The notes under the pieces were generated by a model that ran no database searches, had not been told where the DNA came from, and saw nothing but the letters and a program-made list of their open reading frames with translations. From Streptomyces sp. NBC_00376 (GTDB lineage: Bacteria > Actinomycetota > Actinomycetes > Streptomycetales > Streptomycetaceae): DNA of 64,000 bases. Below are positions 8,720-16,683 of this stretch, one piece after another. Both the position numbers and the translations under genes were made by a program. Location of the stretch: contig NZ_CP107961.1 in NCBI RefSeq assembly GCF_036077095.1, positions 496,001 through 560,000 on the forward strand, given 5' to 3'. Position 1 is the first letter of the stretch; each line of letters starts with the position of its first letter.

Positions 8720-8903
8720 CCCTGGCCAGGACTCGGCCCCGCTCGGCGCCGTCCCGCCGAACCCCAACGGCAGAGCGAAAGCATCTGGAGCCAATACGCC
8801 ACCTGCGGTCACCATCCGGCCGGACACCGGGACGAACTGACGACAGTTGAATACGCGAGCCCACCAGTATCGAGGCCGTGTACTTCATCAGGATCGCATG
8901 CGT

Positions 8904-9060
8904 TATAGTTGATCTTGAAGGTTCGCCGCAACTCGCGGTGACTGACACTGCGTTGGTGGTCCAAGGAAAGACGCCCCGCTTCCCGTGGGGAAATGCAGGT
9001 GCAAGGCCTGCCCAGCGCTCATTCACGAAGCCCTTCCCTCCGTCAGGGAAGGGCTTCGTC
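8904..9060 (+). ncRNA. candidate small RNA, about 150 nt, with promoter-like -10 and strong 3' hairpin
   Basis: A -10-like TATAGT at 8904-8909 is followed by about 110 nt of strongly structured, non-coding sequence. Short helices include CGCAACTCGCG near 8933-8943 and CCCCGCTTCCCGTGGGG at 8974-8990. The stretch ends with a perfect 15-bp hairpin at 9025-9059. No good reading frame with a ribosome site crosses it, and the gene downstream starts only at 9264. The layout (promoter, folded body, intrinsic terminator) is that of an independently transcribed sRNA of the size known in Streptomyces (around 160 nt), but I cannot match it to a named family, and it could instead be a leader of the VOC gene. 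Confidence 0.5.
9025..9059 (+). terminator. perfect 15-bp stem-loop terminator
   Basis: ACGAAGCCCTTCCCT (9025-9039) pairs perfectly with AGGGAAGGGCTTCGT (9045-9059) across a 5-nt loop. There is no T tract, as is common for Streptomyces terminators. It closes the candidate small RNA and may also act on the opposite strand. Confidence 0.75.
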
Positions 9061-9263
9061 ATGTTCCCCTGGTACAACTTTCAGAGAGCGTCACCTGGGC
9101 CCCGCCGCCTACTTCGCCCGCCGAAGACGCCGCCCGCAACGAGCGAGACGAACTCGTTCCGCAAGACCGGTGTCGCCGAGCAGGAGCAGCGCCAGGCCGC
9201 GGCCGGAGTCGCTCGCAGGAAGGCCCTGACTTCTCTGTCAGGCCTGCCTGGGATGTTCCGGGT

Positions 9264-9719
9264 ATGGAGATGACGGTGCAGCTGACGATCGACTGCTCCG
9301 ATCCGCAGAGAATGGTGGCTTTCTGGGCCGAGGCCCTGGGCTACGTGCCTGAGCCTCCGCCTGGCGGGCACGCCACGTGGCGTGCCTACTGGGCGGCGAT
9401 GGGGGTGCCCGAGGCGGAGTTGCCGGCCGGTGCCGGGGATATCCCTGAGTTCATCATCGATCCCGCGGGACGTGGGCCGAGGGTGTGGTTCCAGCAGGTT
9501 CCGGAGCCGAAGGTCGCCAAGAACCGGTGGCACTTCGACCTGAAGGTCGGTGGGGGTCGTGACGTCCCGCTGGACGTCCGCACACAGCGGGTCGAGGCTA
9601 CGGTGGAACGGCTGGTCAAAGCCGGTGCCACCGTGCTGCGGACCAAGGATGAGCCGGACATGGGGCTCTACGCCGCCGCCATGCGCGACCCCGAGGGCAA
9701 CGAATTCGACGTCGCCTGA
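9264..9719 (+). CDS. VOC family (glyoxalase-like) protein
   Basis: A 151-aa vicinal-oxygen-chelate fold protein of the glyoxalase-like branch. MEMTVQLTIDCSDPQRMVAFWAEALGYVPEPPPGG is the first beta-alpha-beta unit typical of these proteins, PRVWFQQVPEPKVAKNRWHFDLKVGG the segment that crosses to the second half, and MRDPEGNEFDV the closing strand with the metal-site Glu position (EGNEFD). The ATG 9264 start fits the family; the frame is open further upstream only by chance. Members bind or modify small hydrophobic compounds and some give drug resistance by sequestration. No partner gene is adjacent. Confidence 0.85.
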   Translation: MEMTVQLTIDCSDPQRMVAFWAEALGYVPEPPPGGHATWRAYWAAMGVPEAELPAGAGDIPEFIIDPAGRGPRVWFQQVPEPKVAKNRWHFDLKVGGGRDVPLDVRTQRVEATVERLVKAGATVLRTKDEPDMGLYAAAMRDPEGNEFDVA

Positions 9720-9832
9720 AGACCATTGCCACGATGCTGGTCATAGCCACTCGTTCACGGCTGGGACCAGCACCGTCGCCTCGTAGCGTACGGCGAGCTT
9801 GTCGGACCCCGTGGCCACTGCCCTGTGCCTTT

Positions 9833-10390
9833 TCACGAACCGTCCACTTGGTTCGACGGTTTGGCGGTCGCATCCTTCAGGATTTGGACGGCTGTGTTCT
9901 CGATCGGTGTTGGCCGGCCGGAGAGACGGTGGACCATGACCCTGGTGCCGTCATCCAAGGCACCCGCGAAAACGGAGGCACCCCGGGTGACGCCGTTGTG
10001 CCAGCGCAGGCGCCCTGACGTCTGCCAAGTCAGTGCGGGTTCGCCCAGCTTTCGTTCGACGAGCAGCTTGGTCACCAGTCGCGCGGTCTCGCGTGGGGTG
10101 GCCCACATCCCTCCGGCGGGCAGGATCGCGCCACTCATGTTCCAGGGGCGGAGGGGCCGGCCCAGGAACCCGCGTGCACTGAGTCGTCCGGCCGGTGGCG
10201 GGTTCGAGGTCACCTCGGTGATGTCCAGGGGAGTGAGAACGTGACGGTTCAGAAGCTCCTCGTACGGCGCGCCCGCCGCAGCGGAGAGCGCCGCGCCGAG
10301 GACGGTGTAGCCGAGGTTGGAGTACTCCGCTTCTCCGCCCGGCGGCCCGGTGGTGAAGGTGTCGAGGCGTTCCAGGACGGCGTTTGGAGT
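9833..10390 (-). pseudogene. serine hydrolase/class C beta-lactamase-like, C-terminal part
   Basis: Reading leftward from about 10390, the frame is open and encodes the later part of a beta-lactamase-family serine hydrolase: EAEYSNLGYTVLGAALSAAAGAPYEELLNRHVLTPLDI, with YSN as the second active-site motif (YxN), and HNGVTRGASVFAGALDDGTRVMV, where HNG sits in place of the KTG/HxG motif. The N-terminal third with the catalytic SxxK is absent: the homology stops at about 10390, where the TauD-like fragment begins in the opposite direction. The fragment reaches its natural stop at 9833. Confidence 0.8.
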
Positions 10391-11238
10391 GCGCAGAACG
10401 TGGCTGCCGCCCGCACCGTACTCACCGGTGGCGGCGCGCAGATGCTGCTGTCGGCGCTGGCCGGCCGGCTGGACCGCAGCGATCGGCCTTGGCGGGGTGG
10501 GCGCTGCCGGCGCTGCCCGCCACCCTCGGGAACGAGGAACTGCAGGTGGTCGCTGCCGGTGTGCTGGCCGCGCTCGGCCGCCCGTTCAACTCGATCCGGC
10601 AGGGGGGGCGGCCGGATGCGGATTGGGGGGAGACCACCGCGGTGAAGGAGGCGGCGTCGTTCGGCGGCACAGGCGGGCAGGCCCTGCACATTGACGCCCC
10701 GAACGTTGAGTACGTTCCGGAGTACACGAGCCTGCTGGTGCTGCGGGGCGATCCGGCCGGTGGCGGCGTGTCCCTGCTCGGTGACCTCCGGGCGGCGATG
10801 GCCAGGCTGGGGGAGGCCGACCGGCAGGCGCTGCGGGAACAGGTGTTCTTCGAGGGCAAGGCTGAGAACCTGCGCGGTGTCGGGGCGCCGCGGATGCCGT
10901 TTCCCGTCCTGGAGGGCGACCAGGACGGACAGCCGGCCTGGGTCCGCTGGGCGGGGAAGATGCTCCGCGACCCGCGCAACACCGGACGCACCGCGGTACT
11001 GGAACGCTTCGCGGCCGCTTTGGCGCAGACCACCGTCGCGGTCACGCTGGGGCGCGGGCAGCTGCTGGTCGTCGACCAGCGGCGGATCGCTCACGGCCGT
11101 ACCGCGCTCGGGCCCCAGCAGGGTTTCGCGGACGGTACGCGGCGCTGGATCATGCAGGCCAAGGCCACTTTCGATCCGGCTGCGCCCGCCCACCAGGTCC
11201 TGGCCGGCGCTGCGGCGGGGAGGCGGAACGATGCCTGA
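10390..11238 (+). pseudogene. TauD/TfdA or clavaminate-synthase type Fe(II)/2-oxoglutarate dioxygenase, truncated and frameshifted
   Basis: The body encodes a 2-oxoglutarate-dependent oxygenase. ALHIDAPNVEYVPEYTSLLVLRG holds the iron-binding HxD, and RRIAHGRTALGPQQGFADGTRRWIMQ holds the distal His and the 2-oxoglutarate-binding Arg. N-terminal codons are in another frame (VAAARTVLTGGGAQMLLSALAGRLDRSD, about 10399-10482) and join the main frame near 10485, so a frameshift is present, and the extreme N terminus is lost at the junction with the serine-hydrolase remnant. The start used by the remaining long frame (about 10384) has no homology. It overlaps the flavoprotein fragment downstream. Confidence 0.75.
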
Positions 11239-11657
11239 GCCGACGGACGCTAGCAGTGGTCGGGATCGGTGTCGTCGGTCTCGCGGTGGCCGTCGAGCTG
11301 CTGCACCGCGGCGTGCACGTGACCGTGGTGGGACCGCGAATCGGCACACACCGGGGACAGGGCACACGGGCAGCCGGTGCGATGCTCTCCACCTTCTCCG
11401 AACTGGAGCCGCACCACGACACGCAGCGGACGGGACCGCTCCGCCGGGGCGAGTCGACGGGGAAGGGCACCGAACGGTCGGTCGGGAGACCGCAGGCGCC
11501 CATCCACCAGCCTCACGAGGCCGCGTGCCGCATCAAGTGGGTCACCGGCCACGAACCCCTCACTCCCGCCCTCGACGACGTCGTCCTGGTGACGCCCCCG
11601 AACTGTGTCACCGGCCGCACCGACGCGGAATACTGCGCCGGAACATGCCATCCGTAG
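11232..11657 (+). pseudogene. FAD-dependent oxidoreductase N-terminal stub
   Basis: The first 45 or so codons encode RRTLAVVGIGVVGLAVAVELLHRGVHVTVVGPRIG, a dinucleotide-binding GxGxxG-type Rossmann motif followed by the acidic-end strand, as at the start of D-amino-acid oxidase or glycine-oxidase type flavoproteins. After about 11400 (GAMLSTFSELEPH) the similarity fades and the frame runs on through unrelated sequence to 11657. It begins within a few bases of the dioxygenase stop, so the two were probably translationally coupled parts of one biosynthetic or catabolic operon before decay. Confidence 0.6.
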
Positions 11658-11726
11658 GACAAGGGAAGCATGAGGGCAACGGCGCGTGGCCTCACGGGAG
11701 CCACTACTGAGGGGAAGGGCCGCGAC

Positions 11727-12524
11727 ATGCAGGGATGGCCGATTTACCTGGGTCTGCTTCTAGTCATCTCCCTGTGGGCAGGCCGCCAGTGGTTGGAGCG
11801 GCGACAGGTGCATCAGCTCACGGGAGAGGTGACCGCTGAGCCGCCCGTTCCCACACCTGACCGGCCTGAGCCGGTGCTGCGCGCAGCAGCGGCACGGGGG
11901 GAGGCACGGGCCATGCTCGAACTTGGCGACCTGGGCCTGCTCAAGCGAGACGTGCCCCAGGCGCTGTCATGGTGGACGAAGGCCTTGGAGGCGGGCGACG
12001 ATCTGGCGGCCTACCGCCTTGCCGATCTCCACCAGGTACTCGGTGACACAGAGAAGGCCTCGCTCCACTTCCGGCGCGCCGTCGAGGCCGGAGTGCCCGG
12101 AGCCGCCAACGACTACGCCATGTTCCTGATCGGTCAAGGCGACGACGCCGGCCGTGGACAACTGCTGCGTGCCGCCGAGGAAGGCGACTCGTCGGCCATG
12201 TACAACCTCGCCTACCTGGCGGCTGAACGCGGCGACCTGACCGAGAACGAGCGATGGAGTCGAGCCAGTGCCGAGGCCGGACACCCCGGCGGAGCATTCT
12301 CCCTGGGCCTCCTCGCCTACGAGCGCGGTGACCTGGAGGCGGCGGAGACCTGGTACCGCAAAGCAGCCGGGGCACAGCACTCGGATGCCATGTTCAACCT
12401 CGGAAACCTGCTGCGCGAGCGGGGAGACCTCGACGGCGCGGAACACTGGTACGGTCGGGCCGCTGCGGCAGGCGTTGCGGAAGCCGCCGAAAACCTCGTC
12501 CTCCTGCGCCGCACTAGCGGCTGA
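11727..12524 (+). CDS. membrane-anchored Sel1/tetratricopeptide repeat protein
   Basis: A 265-aa protein. MQGWPIYLGLLLVISLWAGRQWLERR is a single N-terminal membrane segment (residues about 4-20), followed by a short linker and then Sel1-like repeats: ARAMLELGDLGLLKRDVPQALSWWTKALEAGD, SSAMYNLAYLAAERGDLTENERW, GGAFSLGLLAYERGDLEAAETWYRKAAGAQ, SDAMFNLGNLLRERGDLDGAEHWYGRAAAAG. Such repeats form a superhelix for protein binding. ATG 11727 with a GGGGAAGGG upstream is preferred over an in-frame start at 11670. The repeat domain should face the cytoplasm or cell exterior depending on orientation. No operon partner is visible. Confidence 0.85.
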   Translation: MQGWPIYLGLLLVISLWAGRQWLERRQVHQLTGEVTAEPPVPTPDRPEPVLRAAAARGEARAMLELGDLGLLKRDVPQALSWWTKALEAGDDLAAYRLADLHQVLGDTEKASLHFRRAVEAGVPGAANDYAMFLIGQGDDAGRGQLLRAAEEGDSSAMYNLAYLAAERGDLTENERWSRASAEAGHPGGAFSLGLLAYERGDLEAAETWYRKAAGAQHSDAMFNLGNLLRERGDLDGAEHWYGRAAAAGVAEAAENLVLLRRTSG

Positions 12525-12784
12525 TCGCACAGTGCCACCGGGGTCCGCGCATAGCCGAGAGCGGCGCGGGCCCCGTCGTCGTCTCGCCTCACTGCACGAG
12601 GAGTTTGGACATGCTGATGTGCTCGGTCGATCTGCGCACCGCCTCGGGACCGTGGCAGTGGAGCGCTGGACAGCCATCAGTCAATTCGACACTGCCGAAT
12701 CCGACAACCCACTTGCTGATTTTGTCGGGGTGAACGGGGGTCTGACGCAGGTTGTGTGGTGTGGTCACGGAGCGTCAGGCCAGA

Positions 12785-12948
12785 AGGGTTCGCTTGCGCA
12801 GGAGCGGGAAGCTGGCGCCTCCGAACATTTTTCAGCGTCTTGATCCGGTTGACGGCGCCTTCGACGTGGCTGGAGTTCCAAGACGTGGTGAGTCCGGCGT
12901 GGACGGCGTCGTAGTCGCTGTTCAGGCCGCCTGCGAAGGTGCTGATCC
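12785..12948 (-). pseudogene. ISL3 family transposase, C-terminal remnant
   Basis: Read leftward, GISTFAGGLNSDYDAVHAGLTTSWNSSHVEGAVNRIKTLK is the C-terminal catalytic end of an ISL3 transposase (the S-G-VEG-VNRIK motif with the last Glu). It is followed by a frameshift and a scrambled copy of the usual ending (FPLLRKR). The rest of the element is gone. It directly abuts a cupredoxin-like scrap at 12952. Confidence 0.75.
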
Positions 12949-12951
12949 CGG

Positions 12952-13015
12952 GCCATCGAGATGTGGCCGGGGAAGGTGCAGAAGAACGAGTAGTTGCCGC
13001 CGGCCTCCGCTTTGC
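12952..13015 (-). pseudogene. cupredoxin C-terminal scrap
   Basis: About 20 codons read leftward as GGNYSFFCTFPGHISMA, which matches the copper-site loop of azurin/plastocyanin-type proteins (YxFxCxFPGHxxxM, with Cys, His and Met ligands). Nothing of the upstream beta-sandwich is present. It ends exactly where the ISL3 remnant begins, so it is probably a deletion or insertion scar. Confidence 0.45.
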
Positions 13016-13292
13016 GGTGCCGACGGCGGGAGAGGCCTTTCTCCGGGGCGCAAGTCATCTTGGTGGCGGCGGTGATCGCGGTGTTGTCTTCTGATTGCCG
13101 GCGCCGACCGGTGTTCCTGACTTGTGGTCAGGTACGGGCTTCTTGAGCTGGGTTCGTGAAACCCAATGCCGTTTCATGGAACCGAATCGCTGAGACAGAA
13201 CCTGGACACTCGCGGGATCATTTCAGGATCGACGCGGCCCTAGTGTCGTCGGTGTCAGCAGGAAACACCGCAACCGAAAGCCGCTGGAGATC

Positions 13293-13976
13293 ATGATGCG
13301 CTCGCGTCTCGCCGCTCGTTCCGCCCGTCTCGTCCTTGCTGCCGCGGCCGTGACGGCCCTCGCGGCCACCACCACCGCCTGCGACCCCGACGACGTCGCG
13401 GACGCCGGCAGCTCCGCGGCCCCCTCCGCTGTCGCCTCCGGCGGTAGCGATGGGAGCGACAGCTCCTCCAGCGACAGCCCTTCCACCGGCGGCTCCAGCT
13501 CCCGCGGTTCCAACTCCGGCGGCTCCGCCGTCAAGACCGAATCCGGCGACGGCGGGAAGAGCAGCTACGGGCAGTCCTGCGGTACCAACGACCTGGACTT
13601 CACGGTCACTTGGGAGGCTCAGCCTGTCAGCTACTACCTTGTCACCGCCAAGGCCAAGTCCGGCATCACCTGCTACCTGGACGTCAACACCCCCAGCGTC
13701 TCCTTCGGCTCCGACGCCGACGGCGTTGCCTCCCCCGTCGGACAGGGCGGCGAAGACCCCATCAAGCTCTCCGGCTCCGCCGTCGCGTACACCGGTATCA
13801 ACCCCAAGACCACCGACGGCGAAGGCGGCACGGAGTTCGGCAACGTCATCATCGCCACCACCGAGGACGACCCCAACCCTGCCGAGCTCGAACTCCCTGA
13901 CATGGCCACCGTGGACAAGCCCATCGTCACCAACTGGTCCACCAAGCGCAACGAGACGGTCCCCCGCATCATCTGA
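13293..13976 (+). CDS. DUF4232-like secreted lipoprotein
   Basis: A 227-aa lipoprotein. Residues 1-30 are a signal peptide (MMRSRLAARSARLVLAAAAVTALAATTTAC) with the lipid-attached Cys at about 30. A Ser/Gly-rich linker follows (residues about 38-90, wall-spanning), and then a beta-type domain, YGQSCGTNDLDFTVTWEAQPVSYYLVTAKAKSGITCYLDVNTPSVSFGSDADG. This resembles the DUF4232 domain common in actinobacterial lipoproteins, including its Cys pair (SCGTND...TCYL). Start ATG 13293 has GGAG 6 bp upstream. The function of DUF4232 is unknown. It appears monocistronic. Confidence 0.85.
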   Translation: MMRSRLAARSARLVLAAAAVTALAATTTACDPDDVADAGSSAAPSAVASGGSDGSDSSSSDSPSTGGSSSRGSNSGGSAVKTESGDGGKSSYGQSCGTNDLDFTVTWEAQPVSYYLVTAKAKSGITCYLDVNTPSVSFGSDADGVASPVGQGGEDPIKLSGSAVAYTGINPKTTDGEGGTEFGNVIIATTEDDPNPAELELPDMATVDKPIVTNWSTKRNETVPRII

Positions 13977-14189
13977 TCAACCGGCTTCCAGCGCCTGGAA
14001 CACGAACTCCCGCGAAGTCTTCCTCCCCACGCGGATGAAGGGTTCCACCAAGGCCTTGGCGGAGATCACTGTCGTGCCCACCGCCTCGGAGACCTTGCTC
14101 ATCCAACGGCAGCATCCTCGGGAACGGCCGGCAGCCGCATCCGGTCAGGGGCGAGGACACCACGCAGCGGGAAGCGAGGCCGCCCGCTT

Positions 14190-14558
14190 TCATCCCGGCC
14201 GGTCCCGTGGGACCAGCGGCAGGAGAGCCCCCATCACCTTCTCAGGATCGGGGACGGAGAGCGCCAGCCGGCTGAACGGCGCGCTGCGGTGGAATTCCAC
14301 ACACAGCACCGGTGTGCCAGCCCGCACCAACGTGAAGTCCAGGCCCTCCCGTAGGTGCCGGACACCCGCGCACACCTGTCCGGGGATGCAGATCCCCCGA
14401 TCATGCTCACCACGAAGCGCACGCCACCAGTCGGGCTCGATATGGACCTGGCGCAGCGCCGACACCGGAATCCGCACATTGCGGTGGTGTGCCAGCGCCT
14501 TCTCCAGCCAGGACAGGTGTACGACGATGTCGGTCCCCTCGACTGCCAACCTCGCCAT
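14190..14558 (-). CDS. hypothetical protein, about 122 aa
   Basis: The likely start is ATG 14558 (MARLAVEGTDIVVHLSWLEKALAHHRNVRIPVSALRQVHIEPDWW), with GAGAGG a few bases upstream; the frame is open further upstream but without typical sequence. The pattern of short beta strands (VEGTDIVVHLS, RIPVSALRQVHI, FTLVRAGTPVLCVEF) and a final helix (PEKVMGALLPLV) is that of a PH-like or DUF-type streptomycete protein. I cannot name it with confidence. It converges on the lipoprotein gene. Confidence 0.7.
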   Translation of the reverse strand: MARLAVEGTDIVVHLSWLEKALAHHRNVRIPVSALRQVHIEPDWWRALRGEHDRGICIPGQVCAGVRHLREGLDFTLVRAGTPVLCVEFHRSAPFSRLALSVPDPEKVMGALLPLVPRDRPG

Positions 14559-15031
14559 AGCCTCTCCCTCATGGTCGGAGCGCCCCGGCACATCCCGATG
14601 CTTCGGAACCCGCTCCAGGCCTGCGTCGTCGGCCAGATTTACATCAAACCGTCGCATTTCCCTCGGCGCGACACCCCTGCCTCCACGGGGCAGTTTCAGG
14701 TTCACGGAGGTGCGAACGGCGAGGAGAGACGATGTCGTCGGCGCTTCCGGTGCCGAGCTCGGCGAGGATCGCGTCACAGAAGGTGCTGCGCAGACCGCAC
14801 GGCGCTCTGCGCTGCCCCGCCTACAGCTCGTTCCCCGACTCCTGGGCGCGCTTGCGGGCCTTGACCCAGGGGGTCAGGCGGGATGGCGAGGCCGTTCCTC
14901 AGCAATGGTGCGGCCACCGGGTTCCCGCGCGGTGGGCCGCAACGGGAGTGCCGGGCGCGGCGGCCGGGAATTGTGCCTCCCTGCCCGTCTCACTCTCCGC
15001 ACGCGGATCACGGGTGAGCTATCCTCCGCGC
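14559..15031. other. intergenic stretch, nothing recognised
   Basis: This 473-bp gap between divergent genes shows no credible coding sequence on either strand; the open frames through it are GC-driven. It should contain the promoters of both flanking genes, but I could not pick out clear elements. Confidence 0.4.
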
Positions 15032-15664
15032 ATGCGTGGACAGTTCACCGGCTGGCCGGAGCAGGCCATGGACGTGTTGTGGCAGCTCCAGGGCGAGCCG
15101 ACCCGCGCGACCCGCGAGCGCTACCGCGCGGACCGCGAACGCCTGGTCCGGCAGCCGATGATCGCCCTGCTCAACGAGGTCGCGGACACCGACCCCCGGT
15201 ACGAGGACTTCTCCGTCTGGCACTACCGCACCAACTCCTGGTGGTGGCAGCACCAGGGCGCGGTGATCCGACTCGGCCGCAAGATCGAGATCGGTCTCCG
15301 GTTCTCCCTGGACGGCCTGCGGATCCAAGGCGCCTGGTGGTACCCCGATCCCGGCCAGGTGAACATGTTCCGCAAAGCCGTGGCCTCCGAGAGGAGCGGC
15401 CGCGAACTGTGCGCCATCGTCGAGGCCGTGCGGAAGAAGGGCTACGACATCTCCGGGGACGTGATGAAACGCCCGCCGCGCGGCTATCCGACGGACCACC
15501 CCCGTACGAACCTGCTGCGCCACCGTTCGCTGATCGCCGCCCGTCCCCTCGGCTGCGAGGAGTGGCTGCACACCCCTGAGGCGGTCGACCGGGTCCTCTC
15601 GGCCGCCGCTGACCTGGACGCCCTGCTGATGTGGTTGGTCCGCCACGTGAAGCGCGCCGCCTGA
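15032..15664 (+). CDS. DUF2461 family protein
   Basis: A 210-aa protein of the DUF2461 (TIGR02453-like) family. It shows the typical YRADRERLVRQPMIALLNEVADTDPRYEDFSVWHYRTNSWWWQHQGAVIRLGRKIEIGLRFSLDGLRIQGAWWYPDPGQV region and RGYPTDHPRTNLLRHRSLIAARPLG, where the family has G(Y/F)..DHP..ELL+.K.......L. The biochemical function is not known. The start ATG 15032 is where family similarity begins; the frame upstream is open by chance. It stands alone. Confidence 0.85.
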   Translation: MRGQFTGWPEQAMDVLWQLQGEPTRATRERYRADRERLVRQPMIALLNEVADTDPRYEDFSVWHYRTNSWWWQHQGAVIRLGRKIEIGLRFSLDGLRIQGAWWYPDPGQVNMFRKAVASERSGRELCAIVEAVRKKGYDISGDVMKRPPRGYPTDHPRTNLLRHRSLIAARPLGCEEWLHTPEAVDRVLSAAADLDALLMWLVRHVKRAA

Positions 15665-15839
15665 CATCACCTCGGCCGCTGGCGGCTGCGAGGCGGGCAG
15701 CGATAGTCGGCCCTGTGACTCTCTACCTCAGAGTTGGGCGCGTGCTGAGCGGCTCGATGCCGCGCGGACGGTCGACGCCCTTCATACCCAGACCGATGTG
15801 CGCTTGGCTCTGGACGGCCCCTGCCCAGGCGGGCAAGTA

Positions 15840-16045
15840 GGTCGACCAGTGCCGGGCCGTGTCCGGCACCTGGTACTCCGCGTACGACGGCCTCACCCTC
15901 GACTCCGCCTCCCGCATCGACATCGACCACGTCGTCCCCCTCAAGGAAGCCTGGCGCTCCGGGGCCTCGGAGTGGTCGACGCCCGAGCGGCGTGCCTTCG
16001 CCAACGACCTGGTCCACTCGCAGCTGATCGCGGTGTCGGCTGTGG
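15840..16045 (+). pseudogene. HNH endonuclease (secreted nuclease type), internal fragment
   Basis: The frame reads QCRAVSGTWYSAYDGLTLDSASRIDIDHVVPLKEAWRSGASEWSTPERRAFANDLVHSQLIAVS. This is the core of the Streptomyces secreted HNH family: DIDHVVPL is the catalytic DH, and NDL...QLIAV the following segment. The N terminus lies behind a stop just upstream and the C-terminal part (normally N(Q/R)SKGD...W.P) is missing. At about 16045 it runs into a SARP fragment on the opposite strand, so both genes lost their 3' ends at one junction. Confidence 0.75.
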
Positions 16046-16233
16046 CCCGACTCCCGTGCCGAAATCGGCGGATCGTCCTCCCACAGCGCATCGATGAGCC
16101 GACTGATGGGCACCACCTCGTCGGCGTGCAGCAGGAGGTATGCGAGAACGGCCCGCTGCTTGAGCGGCCCCAACTGCACCAGCTGCCCATCCGACAACAC
16201 CTCGAAAGGCCCCAGCATCCGGAATTCGATCAC
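16046..16233 (-). pseudogene. SARP/AfsR-type regulator N-terminal stub
   Basis: The start ATG 16233 opens MIEFRMLGPFEVLSDGQLVQLGPLKQRAVLAYLLLHADEVVPISRLIDALWEDDPPISA, the winged-helix DNA-binding start of a Streptomyces antibiotic regulatory protein (GP.E......+.LG..KQRALLA.LLL..N..V....L...LW.DDPP). Homology ends after about 60 residues where the HNH fragment begins in the other direction. Full members have 260-1000 aa, so this is a stub. Confidence 0.85.
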
Positions 16234-16683
16234 TGCGCCACGTCAATCGCGGCATCGTCCTCGACATCGGTTAGCAGGGCCGAATGCCAACCAAGAGTGT
16301 CATTCGTATCACATTCCGTCACGATGGTGGGGGTCGATATCCGCCGCTACGTGGGTGGTCACAGGGCTCACGTCCCGGCGACGGGGGCACGGTCTGCTGT
16401 GAATCTTCCCGAACGATCTCGTCACCCGGATCCGCGGCTCCCTCAAGGCCGATCCGGCCGACATCCTCGCTGCTCTCGACGGGCTGCTGGCCAAGCAGCT
16501 GCAACCCCTGCGAGGGGTTGGCGATGCCGCCGCCCCGGCCGCGTGGGCACGTTCCACCATTGCGCCTGGCTGGACACCGAGAGGTGTACGTCGACCGCAC
16601 ATCACGTGATGTGACATAGATCACCTTGTCACATTGGAGGCGTCATGTGTTTATCTACAGCTGTCCAACATTTGGAGGTTTGT
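16234..16683. other. intergenic stretch with a short coding remnant and regulatory sequence
   Basis: Between 16403 and 16609 (+) a codon-like frame reads FPNDLVTRIRGSLKADPADILAALDGLLAKQLQPLRG; I do not recognise it and it has no start, so it is probably a gene remnant. From 16598 on lies a perfect palindrome and the leader of the GntR gene, with two GGAGG sites before two possible starts. Confidence 0.45.
16598..16613. promoter_or_regulatory. 16-bp perfect palindrome upstream of the GntR operon
   Basis: CACATCACGTGATGTG is a perfect even palindrome 30-70 bp before the GntR gene start, where an operator would be expected. A second dyad-like element, TGTCCAACATTTGGA, lies at about 16662-16676, right before the downstream start and of the type (T-GT-N-AC-A) bound by FadR-type regulators. 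Which one the GntR protein binds is not known. Confidence 0.5.

Larger units (their letters stand above)
12525..13292. other. intergenic stretch with only remnants
   Basis: Apart from the ISL3 and cupredoxin scraps at 12785-13015, I see no gene in this 768-bp stretch. The 200 bp before 13293 is rather AT-richer and probably holds the promoter of the lipoprotein gene, but no clear -35/-10 pair was found. Confidence 0.5.

Noticed and set aside
10390..11657. A possible antibiotic biosynthetic cluster suggested by a clavaminate-synthase-like oxygenase, a flavoprotein stub and the SARP stub at 16 kb.
   Set aside because: All three are fragments, no synthase or carrier genes are present, and the SARP piece is 5 kb away at a separate scar.
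13450..15579. A 709-codon open frame on the plus strand.
   Set aside because: It overlaps the lipoprotein, the minus-strand gene at 14190 and DUF2461 in other frames, all of which have better protein sequence; the translation is a Pro/Ser/Arg-rich shadow.
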